In this document: positions 1 to 6,018 of the stretch, piece by piece | How positions within the stretch are numbered: position 1 is the stretch's first letter | How the letters are laid out: each line of letters starts with the position of its first letter | NCBI GenBank assembly: GCA_025774615.1 | Contig: JALGVQ010000163.1 | Coordinates: 1-6,316 of the forward strand | Direction: 5' to 3' | DNA length: 6,316 nt | Source: a bacterium | GTDB taxonomy: Bacteria; Blakebacterota; Blakebacteria; Blakebacterales; Blakebacteraceae | The notes under the pieces: model-generated | The model's database searches: none | Seen by the model: the letters and a program-made list of their open reading frames with translations, nothing else | Told to the model about the DNA's origin: nothing | Translations under genes and position numbers: made by a program

Positions 1-662
1 GGAAGTGGATCAGCCTGATCACGATCCACGTAGGCGATATCAGGGCCGACGTTCTGCAGCGCGACACCGATATTCAACCGCGGGAGCACATCGGTGAAGA
101 GTATCCCGGCATCGATAGCGAAAGAGTAGGCGATCCCGTCACCCTTTTCAGCCTCTGCTCCCACCGTTGAGAGACGGCTGTAGATGAACTTGAACGATCC
201 GCCCACCGCGAAATGCGGACGGAGGCGAACACCGTAGGAGGTCGTGACCGCGAGATCGAAACTGTCGATCGAGCCGAGTTCGTTTCCCGCGCCGTCGGTG
301 CGGGTCTGGCTGCCATATGAGTAATAGGTGATATTCGCTCCGAGTCCCCCCGCCCTCCCGATGCTGTGCGTCGCTCCCAGGAAATCGTAGTACATGTCAT
401 CGGTTAGTTCCGGCAGCGCCTTGTTGTGTGTGCCGGAGATCGAGGATCCCGGCAGAAAGGCCAGCGCGGCTGGATTGTAGAAACTCGCGGTCGCGCCCGC
501 ATCGGCTCCAAGAGCGACACCGGCACCACCCAGCCCGGCATTGCGCGCCCCCGGTTCGATGGTCAGGAAGATGACACCTGCCGTACTGACCTGAGCCTGG
601 AGGGACACCGGCAACAGAAGCAGAAAAAGAGTGCTGGATGCGAGGATCGTTCGCGTTCTCAT
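1..662 (-). CDS. PorV/PorQ-like (UPF0164-type) outer-membrane beta-barrel protein, C-terminus cut by the window edge
   Basis: An open frame runs from an ATG at 662 to the left edge without a stop, giving 220 visible residues. Residues 1-23 look like a Sec signal peptide: basic MRTR, a Leu-rich core, then cleavage after LQA before QVSTAG. The mature start carries the family hallmarks GARNAGLGGAGVAL (38-51) and FYNPAALAFLPG (61-72). Alternating beta-strand segments follow, then ALQNVGPDIAYVDRDQADPL (201-220), which closely resembles the equivalent region of PorV-type proteins. The family forms outer-membrane barrels; PorV itself is the outer-membrane shuttle component of type IX secretion, but many homologues occur without a proven link to it. 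A GAGGGGG ribosome site lies 7 bases before the ATG. Members usually run to 300 or more residues, so perhaps a third is missing. Family membership is fairly firm; the role in secretion is unproven. Confidence 0.82.
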   Translation of the reverse strand, partial: MRTRTILASSTLFLLLLPVSLQAQVSTAGVIFLTIEPGARNAGLGGAGVALGADAGATASFYNPAALAFLPGSSISGTHNKALPELTDDMYYDFLGATHSIGRAGGLGANITYYSYGSQTRTDGAGNELGSIDSFDLAVTTSYGVRLRPHFAVGGSFKFIYSRLSTVGAEAEKGDGIAYSFAIDAGILFTDVLPRLNIGVALQNVGPDIAYVDRDQADPL

Positions 663-804
663 GAGGATGCCCCCTCGGTTCGGCCCGGTGCTGCATGCAC
701 GTTCCGCTGACACTCGTACACTCCAGGTCTATGACGGGTATCATGACCTCGGAGTTCACCTGTGTTCCTGGCTCAACGCGCGTCTAGGCAGCCTCTCGAT
801 GGGG

Positions 805-822
805 GTAATACGTGTTTATTAC
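805..822. repeat. Short inverted repeat (6-bp arms) in the gap upstream of the PorV-like gene
   Basis: GTAATA and TATTAC form perfect 6-bp arms around a 6-base spacer. They lie in the 184-base gap (663-846) between the Trm112-like gene and the PorV-like gene, about 140 bases before the PorV-like start. The symmetry is the size of an operator half-site pair, and the segment is AT-rich against a GC-rich background. It could be a regulator site or chance. I see no convincing -35/-10 pair in the rest of the gap and no clear terminator for the upstream gene. Confidence 0.25.
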
Positions 823-846
823 TGTACGGCGGCTGATGGCTTTCTG

Positions 847-1032
847 TCAAGGGGACCCCGCATTATCGAGGGGCTCAGCTTCATCGATGAGCATGACGGG
901 GATATCATTCTCGATCCGGTAGCGGAGGTGGCAGGTATTGCAGTCGAGCGCTTCTGCCTCTTCCCGGTAGTGCAGTTCGCCCCGGCACTGCGGGCAGGCC
1001 AGGATAGCGAGCAGATCGGGTGAGAGTGTCAT
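847..1032 (-). CDS. Trm112-like / UPF0434 small zinc-ribbon protein
   Basis: This 61-residue protein begins at the ATG at 1032, chosen because the family's N-terminal signature (LLAILACPQC) starts right after it. An AGGA ribosome site sits 8 bases upstream, just past the accA stop. A longer in-frame extension would overlap accA and has no family resemblance. Residues C13/C16 (CPQC) and C31/C34 (CNTC) form two CxxC pairs expected to bind zinc, and RIENDIPVMLIDEA (39-52) matches the conserved family C-terminal half. Bacterial members (YcaR type, about 60 residues) resemble eukaryotic and archaeal Trm112, an activator subunit of methyltransferases, but their bacterial role is not well settled. 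It lies 22 bases after accA on the same strand, so co-transcription is likely. Confidence 0.85.
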   Translation of the reverse strand: MTLSPDLLAILACPQCRGELHYREEAEALDCNTCHLRYRIENDIPVMLIDEAEPLDNAGSP

Positions 1033-1054
1033 CGCGGGTATCCTGCCGGCTGCA

Positions 1055-2011
1055 TCATTCAGTATACACACCAATATTCGCGTATTTCTCAATCCGCTGG
1101 TCGATGAGGGCATCAGCGCTGAGGGAACAGAGTTCGTTGAACGCACCTTCAAGTGTAGTCGAGAGACCTTCGGCAGCCAGGTGCGGCGCTCGATGCGCCC
1201 CTCCCCCCGGTTCCTCGATGATACCATCGAGGATATTGAATTCCATCAGATCCCGCGCCGTGATCTTCATCGCGTCGGCGGCGGTTGCGGCGTGATCGCG
1301 GGTTCTCCAGAGGATCGAAGCGCACCCTTCAGGTGTGATCACTGAATAGTATGAGTTCTCCAGTGCGTAAATCCGGTTGGTAACTCCTATGCCGAGAGCA
1401 CCTCCGGAACCTCCCTCACCGATCACCAGTGAAACGACCGGAACCGGCAGGATCGCCATTTCGCGCAGGTTGACCGCGATGGCCTCGGCCTGTCCCCGCT
1501 CCTCGGCGCCGATCCCGGGATAGGCACCCTGTGTGTCGATAAATGTCACGATCGGCAGGTTGCGTCGCGCGGCCAGGTGCATGATCCGGAGTGCCTTCCG
1601 ATACCCCTCCGGTCGAGGCTGGCCAAAATTCCGGAATATCCGGTCGTTGGTGTCCCGGCCCTTCTGATGCCCGATGATGGCCACGCTGCGTCCCCCGAAG
1701 GACGCGAACCCGGTGACGATCGCCTTGTCATCACCGAAATGCCGGTCACCGTGAACCTCGATCCAGTCGGTGAACATCATATCCACGTAATCGAGTGTAT
1801 AGGGCCGGTCGGGGTGGCGCGCGAGCGCCACACGCTGCCAGCGGGTGAGGTTGGAGTAGATATCCGCCCTGAGGCGTTCGACCTTCCGCTCGAGCTTGGT
1901 GATCTCGTCGGCAAGATCGATCTTTTCCACCGAAGCATAGGAGCGCATATCGGCGATACGGCGCTCAAGTTCGATGATCGGCTTTTCAAAATCGAGTACG
2001 GTGTGTTCCAT
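1055..2011 (-). CDS. accA: Acetyl-CoA carboxylase carboxyltransferase subunit alpha
   Basis: AccA forms with AccD the cytoplasmic carboxyltransferase that moves the carboxyl group from carboxybiotin on AccB to acetyl-CoA, making malonyl-CoA, the first committed step of fatty-acid synthesis. The 318-residue length matches the usual 315-320. Residues 1-60 are the charged helical N-terminal segment. The crotonase-fold domain follows: HGDRHFGDDKAIVTG (87-101), IIGHQKGRDT (112-121), PEGYRKALR (134-142), GAYPGIGAEERGQAEAIAVNLREM (162-185), IGEGGSGGALGIG (197-209) and PEGCASILW (227-235). The loop reads FIDTQGAYPG (157-166), with Gln161 where the E. coli protein has Pro. The ATG at 2011 is preceded by AGGA at a short 4-base spacing. 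accD is not in view. The gene is probably transcribed with the Trm112-like gene behind it. Confidence 0.97.
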   Translation of the reverse strand: MEHTVLDFEKPIIELERRIADMRSYASVEKIDLADEITKLERKVERLRADIYSNLTRWQRVALARHPDRPYTLDYVDMMFTDWIEVHGDRHFGDDKAIVTGFASFGGRSVAIIGHQKGRDTNDRIFRNFGQPRPEGYRKALRIMHLAARRNLPIVTFIDTQGAYPGIGAEERGQAEAIAVNLREMAILPVPVVSLVIGEGGSGGALGIGVTNRIYALENSYYSVITPEGCASILWRTRDHAATAADAMKITARDLMEFNILDGIIEEPGGGAHRAPHLAAEGLSTTLEGAFNELCSLSADALIDQRIEKYANIGVYTE

Positions 2012-2065
2012 CGGGTCCTGAAATGAGTATGGCGCACCCCCATCGGTACGCCGGTCAGAAGCAAC

Positions 2066-2095
2066 AAACTATTGTTCGGGTTGAAAAGGTGTCAA
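2066..2095 (-). promoter_or_regulatory. Candidate sigma-70-type promoter for accA
   Basis: On the minus strand, a perfect TTGACA (2095-2090) is followed after 18 bases by TAGTTT (2071-2066), or after 17 bases by ATAGTT. Transcription would begin near 2059, leaving a leader of just under 50 bases before the accA start at 2011. The -35 box is strong and the -10 box weak. A small inverted repeat, AACAA-4-TTGTT (2063-2076), overlaps the -10 region and could be an operator or chance. The call rests on pattern and position only. Confidence 0.4.
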
Positions 2096-2105
2096 GATGT
2101 TACTG

Positions 2106-2123
2106 TTTCGACCTCTTTTCGAC
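2106..2123. repeat. Tandem TTTCGAC direct repeat in the divergent intergenic region
   Basis: TTTCGAC occurs at 2106-2112 and again at 2117-2123, with an 11-base period, about one helical turn. It lies between accA (minus) and pseB (plus), roughly 100 bases before the pseB start and just upstream of the candidate accA -35 box. Helically phased direct repeats are a common arrangement for activator binding sites, so it might serve either direction. I could not pair it with a convincing -35/-10 for pseB. An AT-rich CATATATAG near 2164-2172 is the best -10-like stretch there, but it lacks a good -35. Confidence 0.25.
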
Positions 2124-2220
2124 ATCAGCGGATCATGATATGCAAGAGAGTGGATTACCCGATCATATATAGAGTACTTTGTGGAACCGGATTGGTGGAC
2201 ACGAGAACAAGGTTGGGGCC

Positions 2221-3207
2221 ATGAACTGGAGTGAAAGCAGCGTTCTGTTGACCGGCGGGACTGGTTCTTTCGGGAAAAAATTCACCGAGATCCTCCTCAG
2301 CGAATACAAACCGAAGAAACTCACGATCCTGAGTCGTGATGAGCTGAAACAGCACGAGATGCGCACCAGGGGCTTCGATCAGAGCAACCTGCGATATTTC
2401 ATCGGCGATGTCAGAGACGTCGATCGCCTGCGCCGGGCATTCATGGATGTGGATATCGTGGTACACGCCGCGGCGATGAAGCAGGTGCCTGCTTGTGAGT
2501 ACAACCCGATCGAAGCGATCGCGACCAACATCGACGGCGCGCGCAACGTCATCGACGCCGCGATCGACCTGGGTGTCAGCAAGACGCTGGCACTGAGTAC
2601 CGACAAAGCCACGGCCCCGCTGAACCTTTATGGTGCCACCAAACTGGTCGCTGAGAAGCTGTTCGTTCAGGCCAACGCGTACCGGGGAGGCAGGGACATA
2701 CGGTTCAGCGCTGTTCGTTACGGCAATGTGGTCGGGAGCCGCGGCAGTGTTGTACCCCTCTTCAGGGAACAGCGCGAATCAGGAACAATCACGATCACCG
2801 ACGAACGCATGACCCGGTTCTGGATCACACTGGAGCAGGGAGTCAGATTCGTGATCTCCTGCCTGGAACAGATGCAGGGAGGGGAAGTATTCGTACCGAA
2901 ACTTCCGAGCGTGAATATCATGGAACTCGCAAGGATGATGGCGCCCGAGTGCACACATGAGATCATCGGGATACGCCCGGGTGAGAAAGTCCACGAGTGC
3001 CTCATCTCCACAGATGAAGCTCGTCAGACAATCATGTATGAGGACAGATATGTGATCCTGCCCACACATCCCTGGTGGGGCAGCAGCGATTACAGCGACG
3101 GCGAACCTCTTCCTGAAGGGTTCACGTATGCGAGTGACCTGAACGACATGCAACTGACTGAGAATGAGTTGAGGGAGATGATCGATGACGGATCCGCTGG
3201 CGATTAA
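2221..3207 (+). CDS. pseB: UDP-N-acetylglucosamine 4,6-dehydratase (inverting), PseB
   Basis: PseB is a short-chain dehydrogenase-type enzyme that removes water from UDP-GlcNAc and inverts C5, giving the 4-keto-6-deoxy-L-arabino intermediate: step one of pseudaminic acid synthesis in the cytoplasm. The 328 residues match the compact soluble PseB/FlaA1 form (about 333), without the membrane segments of the longer CapD/WbpM type. Visible motifs are the NADP-binding LLTGGTGSFGKKF (9-21), SRDELKQHEM (38-47), GDVRD (62-66), HAAAMKQVPACEYNP (82-96), STDKA with Asp128/Lys129, YGATK with Tyr137/Lys141, RYGNVVGSRGSVVP (166-179), MTRFWI (197-202) and GIRPGEKVHE (250-259). I chose the ATG at 2221; a TTG at 2179 would add 14 residues unlike the family. 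The ribosome site is weak (AAGG, GGGG). This is the first gene of a three-gene operon and overlaps pseC by 23 bases. Confidence 0.95.
   Translation: MNWSESSVLLTGGTGSFGKKFTEILLSEYKPKKLTILSRDELKQHEMRTRGFDQSNLRYFIGDVRDVDRLRRAFMDVDIVVHAAAMKQVPACEYNPIEAIATNIDGARNVIDAAIDLGVSKTLALSTDKATAPLNLYGATKLVAEKLFVQANAYRGGRDIRFSAVRYGNVVGSRGSVVPLFREQRESGTITITDERMTRFWITLEQGVRFVISCLEQMQGGEVFVPKLPSVNIMELARMMAPECTHEIIGIRPGEKVHECLISTDEARQTIMYEDRYVILPTHPWWGSSDYSDGEPLPEGFTYASDLNDMQLTENELREMIDDGSAGD
3171..3177 (+). promoter_or_regulatory. Strong ribosome binding site for pseC inside the pseB 3' end
   Basis: GAGGGAG lies 7 bases before the ATG at 3185, within the last codons of pseB. It fixes the pseC start, which sits 23 bases inside pseB and fits the family N-terminus (LAINGGTPVR). 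It is much stronger than the site before pseB or the SpsF-like gene. Confidence 0.75.
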
Positions 3208-4378
3208 CGGCGGCACCCCGGTTCGATCCGAACTTCTCCCCTACGGTCGGCAGTCGATCGAGGAAGAGGATATCGCGGAAGTCGTGAACGTCCTCAGGTC
3301 CGACTGGCTGACCACCGGCCCCCAGGTCGAGCGCTTTGAACAAGCATTCGCCGATCAGTTCGGTCCACAGAGGACCGTTGCGGTCAGCAGCGGGACCGCT
3401 GCTCTGCATGCCGCCATCTTCGCTCTGGGTGCACGTGAAGGGGATGAGATCATCCTGCCGGCCCTGACCTTCTGCGCCACGGCGAACTGCGTTCTCTATC
3501 AGGGTGCCACACCGGTCTTCGCGGATGTGGATCCCGACACACTCCTCATCGACCCGTCCTCGGTCGAAGCGTTGATCACCGGACGGACACGCGCGATGAT
3601 CAGTGTCGATTACACGGGTCACCCCTGCGACTACGATCGACTCTCGGCACTGTGCGAGCACCACGATCTCACACTCGTTGATGACGCCTCACACGCACTC
3701 GGGGCACGGTATCACGGAAAGGCGATCGGTACCCTTGCAGACCTGACCACGTTCAGTTTCCATCCGGTCAAACACATCACCAGTGGTGAAGGCGGGCTGA
3801 TCGCCACTGATGATGAAGAGTGGGCCTCCGCGATGAAACGCTTCCGGAACCACAACATCTCCACCGGGTTCCGTCAGCGTGAGATCAATGCCACCTGGCA
3901 CTACGATGTTGTCGGTCTCGGCTATAACTACCGGCTCACCGACTTCCAGTGCGCTCTTGCTCTGAACCAGCTCTCCCGTCTTCCGGCCTGGCTCGAGCGT
4001 CGGCGGCAGATCGCCCGCGCCTATTCTGAAGCCTTCCGGGAACTGGACGCTGTTCACCCATTGGCAGTCGATGCGGATGTCGAGCACGCGTGGCATCTCT
4101 ATGTCATCCAGCTCGATCTCGATCAGCTCACGGTGGATCGCGGTGAGGTGTTCAGAACGTTACGCGCTGAGGGGATCGGTGTGAATGTCCACTACATCCC
4201 GGTCCACCTGCATCCCTGGTACCAGGACCGCCTCGGTACGGCCCCCGGTCTCTGTCCCGTGACCGAGAGAGCGTATGAGAGGATCATCAGCCTGCCCATC
4301 TTTCAGGGTATGACGGATTCCGATGTCGAGGATGTCATCGTCGCGGTCAACAAGGTAACTGAAGCCTTTCGGCGATGA
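3185..4378 (+). CDS. pseC: UDP-4-keto-6-deoxy-AltNAc C4 aminotransferase, PseC (DegT/DnrJ/EryC1 family)
   Basis: This PLP-dependent sugar aminotransferase is expected to convert the PseB product to UDP-4-amino-4,6-dideoxy-beta-L-AltNAc using glutamate, step two of pseudaminic acid synthesis. The 397 residues fit the family (about 370-400). Motifs in order: VSSGTAALHAAIFALG (67-82) for cofactor phosphate binding; LPALTFCATANCVLYQGATPVFADVDPDTLLID (91-123, with each half recognisable); LVDDASHALGA (164-174), in which Asp167 should contact the PLP ring nitrogen; and SFHPVKHITSGEGG (191-204), in which Lys196 should form the Schiff base. GLGYNYRLTDFQCALALNQLSRLP (244-267) and GIGVNVHYIPVHLHPWY (330-346) complete the fold. 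The SFHPVKHIT form and the neighbouring pseB favour PseC over other DegT aminotransferases, though specificity for this sugar is inferred. It overlaps both neighbours, so translation is probably coupled. Confidence 0.93.
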   Translation: MTDPLAINGGTPVRSELLPYGRQSIEEEDIAEVVNVLRSDWLTTGPQVERFEQAFADQFGPQRTVAVSSGTAALHAAIFALGAREGDEIILPALTFCATANCVLYQGATPVFADVDPDTLLIDPSSVEALITGRTRAMISVDYTGHPCDYDRLSALCEHHDLTLVDDASHALGARYHGKAIGTLADLTTFSFHPVKHITSGEGGLIATDDEEWASAMKRFRNHNISTGFRQREINATWHYDVVGLGYNYRLTDFQCALALNQLSRLPAWLERRRQIARAYSEAFRELDAVHPLAVDADVEHAWHLYVIQLDLDQLTVDRGEVFRTLRAEGIGVNVHYIPVHLHPWYQDRLGTAPGLCPVTERAYERIISLPIFQGMTDSDVEDVIVAVNKVTEAFRR

Positions 4379-5097
4379 AGACGGGAGCGGTCATCCAGGC
4401 CCGGATGGGAAGCACCCGGCTCCCCGGCAAAGTGCTCATCGATCTTGCCGGTGAACCGGCTCTCACCAGAGTGATCAACCGGACGGGCCGCGCGCGCACC
4501 GTGGATACCGTGATCGTGGCGACCACGACCGAATCCCGCGATGACCCCCTCGCAGATCTCTGTGCAGCCTCAGACACAGCATGTTTCAGGGGAAGCGAGA
4601 CGGACGTCCTGGACAGGTACTACCAGACCGCGCTCCAGCACGATCTCGACATAATCGTACGGATCACTTCCGACTGCCCGCTGATTGAGCCAACGATCAT
4701 CGACCTGGTCGTCACCGGTTACCTCGAACGGGCCGGAACACTCGATTACGCGAGCAACATCATCCCGCGCCGCACCTGGCCCCGCGGGCTCGACACCGAA
4801 GTGATGTCAATCGAGGCTCTGACCCGCGCGTGGCGCGAGAGTGAAGATCCTGATCATCGCGAGCATGTGACCCCGTACATCTACAGTGTTCAGGGTGGTT
4901 TCTCTATCCATTCCGTTGAACATGCTGACGACTTCTCACACCATCGCTGGACCCTCGACACACCAGAGGATCTGGAATTCCTGCAATTAATCTACACCCA
5001 CTTCGGCCGGGATGATTTTGCCTGGACCGAAGTCATTGCGCTGCTGGAACAGAATCGGGAGTGGGTGGATATCAATCGTGATGTGAAGCAGAAGTGA
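4375..5097 (+). CDS. spsF: SpsF-type (COG1861) cytidylyltransferase, probable CMP-sugar activation step
   Basis: This 240-residue nucleotidyltransferase resembles SpsF of spore-coat polysaccharide loci. It has the nucleotide-binding signature IQARMGSTRLPGK (7-19), then IVATT (47-51), RGSETDVLDRYY (72-83), RITSDCPLIEP (96-106) with the metal-binding Asp100, YASN (125-128), PRGLDTEV (136-143), EHVTPYIY (163-170) and RWTLDTPEDLEF (191-202). Such genes commonly sit beside pseB/pseC/pseI homologues, where they are thought to make the CMP-nonulosonate; on context I infer CMP-pseudaminic acid synthetase activity here. The classical PseF is a shorter-motif NeuA-like enzyme, so this is a different subgroup. 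The ATG overlaps the pseC stop as ATGA and has only a weak ribosome site, implying coupled translation. It is the last gene of the plus-strand operon, two bases from the opposing glycosyltransferase stop. Confidence 0.85.
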   Translation: MKTGAVIQARMGSTRLPGKVLIDLAGEPALTRVINRTGRARTVDTVIVATTTESRDDPLADLCAASDTACFRGSETDVLDRYYQTALQHDLDIIVRITSDCPLIEPTIIDLVVTGYLERAGTLDYASNIIPRRTWPRGLDTEVMSIEALTRAWRESEDPDHREHVTPYIYSVQGGFSIHSVEHADDFSHHRWTLDTPEDLEFLQLIYTHFGRDDFAWTEVIALLEQNREWVDINRDVKQK

Positions 5098-5099
5098 TC

Positions 5100-5126
5100 T
5101 CAGGCAGGCTTCTGCAGCCTGCCTGA
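5100..5126. terminator. Perfect 11-bp hairpin at the convergent gene junction, probable terminator
   Basis: TCAGGCAGGCT (5100-5110) and AGCCTGCCTGA (5116-5126) pair perfectly around a 5-base loop. For the plus operon it lies 3 bases after the spsF stop and is followed by a short, imperfect ACTTTCCCC tail. For the minus strand it covers the last codons and the stop of the glycosyltransferase, and no T-run follows. It therefore looks like a terminator mainly for the plus operon, perhaps acting in both directions. Confidence 0.65.
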
Positions 5127-6002
5127 CTTTCCCCTGAGACCGTGCCATACCCCCTTGAGAAGATGGCGCACCTTGGCCATCCGGTCCCGCTCGAAAAGAG
5201 TGATGAGGACGACCGTCTTGAGAAGCTTCCAGACCTTCAGCGCCACCCAACCCGGCTCGGCGAAGAGATACTCCCGGGCTACCAGTATGACGTTCCGACC
5301 CATGTAGTAACGGCGCTCCGGTGAGTGGTTCGAGGTTTCGACAGTGTGCAGTGGTATCGTGTGCCGCTCTCTCACACCGATAGCGTGCTTCATCAGCGGC
5401 GCGCGGCTCATGACCACCCGGCAGCCCCGTCGCCGGACCCGGAAGGCATACTCATCATCAACGTGATCGATGAAGAAGTCCTCACGGAAAGGCCCGGCCG
5501 CGAGGTAACCCTTGAGCGGGATCAGACTTCCCGACGTAATGACCGATCTCCGCTTGATCCACAGTTTTCCTTCATCGGGAGGAAAGGTGAACTCGGGCTG
5601 TTCAGGATCACGGCTCCAGTAGTTCGATCCGATGATGGCCAGGCGCTCCCGATCGGGGTGATCGTTCCAGATTGCGGCCAGCGCGGTGACCATGGATGCG
5701 TCCGGTTCGCTGTCCTGGTCGAACAGAAGAATCCATTCGAAACCGAGCTCTCCTGCCCTGTCGGCACCCTGGTTCAGGGCCCGGGCGATCCCATCATTCT
5801 CACGGTTGCGGATCAGGTGGATATCAGTCCGGGTAGAGGAAAGGGCCACGAGCTGCCCGACCGCAGTCTCACCGGAGGCATTGTCGACAACGACTATTCC
5901 TCCTACCTGCCGGCTGATAGCAGTGAGACGATCGGTGAAACCATCATCGGGATCACGGGTAACGATCACGGCACAGATCGTCTCCCGCTGGGGCCGGTTC
6001 AT
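5100..6002 (-). CDS. GT2-family glycosyltransferase, rhamnosyltransferase-like
   Basis: This predicted inverting GT-A glycosyltransferase has 300 residues, a usual size for the group. It shows AVIVTRDPDD (11-20), IVVVDNAS (36-43) for nucleotide-sugar binding, LIRNRENDGIARALNQGA (63-80), the metal-binding DxD within LFDQDS (Asp95/Asp97), TSGSLIPL (156-163) and FFIDHVDDEYAFRVRRRG (176-193), the pattern of dTDP-rhamnosyl transferases. Residues 250-292 are a hydrophobic then basic stretch that may associate with the inner membrane. I chose the ATG at 6002: GGGA lies 6 bases upstream, it is 16 bases after the pseI-like stop, and homology begins right after it. An ATG at 6029 would overlap pseI by 11 bases and add nine residues; the still longer frame is a shadow of pseI. 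Donor and acceptor sugars cannot be read from sequence. Context suggests a glycan containing the nonulosonic acid. Confidence 0.88.
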   Translation of the reverse strand: MNRPQRETICAVIVTRDPDDGFTDRLTAISRQVGGIVVVDNASGETAVGQLVALSSTRTDIHLIRNRENDGIARALNQGADRAGELGFEWILLFDQDSEPDASMVTALAAIWNDHPDRERLAIIGSNYWSRDPEQPEFTFPPDEGKLWIKRRSVITSGSLIPLKGYLAAGPFREDFFIDHVDDEYAFRVRRRGCRVVMSRAPLMKHAIGVRERHTIPLHTVETSNHSPERRYYMGRNVILVAREYLFAEPGWVALKVWKLLKTVVLITLFERDRMAKVRHLLKGVWHGLRGKSGRLQKPA

Positions 6003-6018
6003 GAGCGATCCCGTCGGT

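Noticed and set aside
397-759. 120-codon minus-strand frame covering the PorV-like start
   Set aside because: It is a shifted frame of the PorV-like gene, which has the signal peptide, family motifs and ribosome site; this frame has none.
1577-2026. 149-codon plus-strand open frame opposite accA
   Set aside because: It is antisense to highly conserved AccA coding sequence and its translation resembles nothing known.
2179-2220. TTG start adding 14 residues to PseB
   Set aside because: The ATG at 2221 gives the family-typical N-terminus just before the Rossmann motif; the extension has no counterpart in known PseB proteins.
3122-3664. 180-codon minus-strand open frame opposite the pseB/pseC junction
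   Set aside because: Its sequence is an antisense shadow of two well-supported enzymes and has no family features or ribosome site worth noting.
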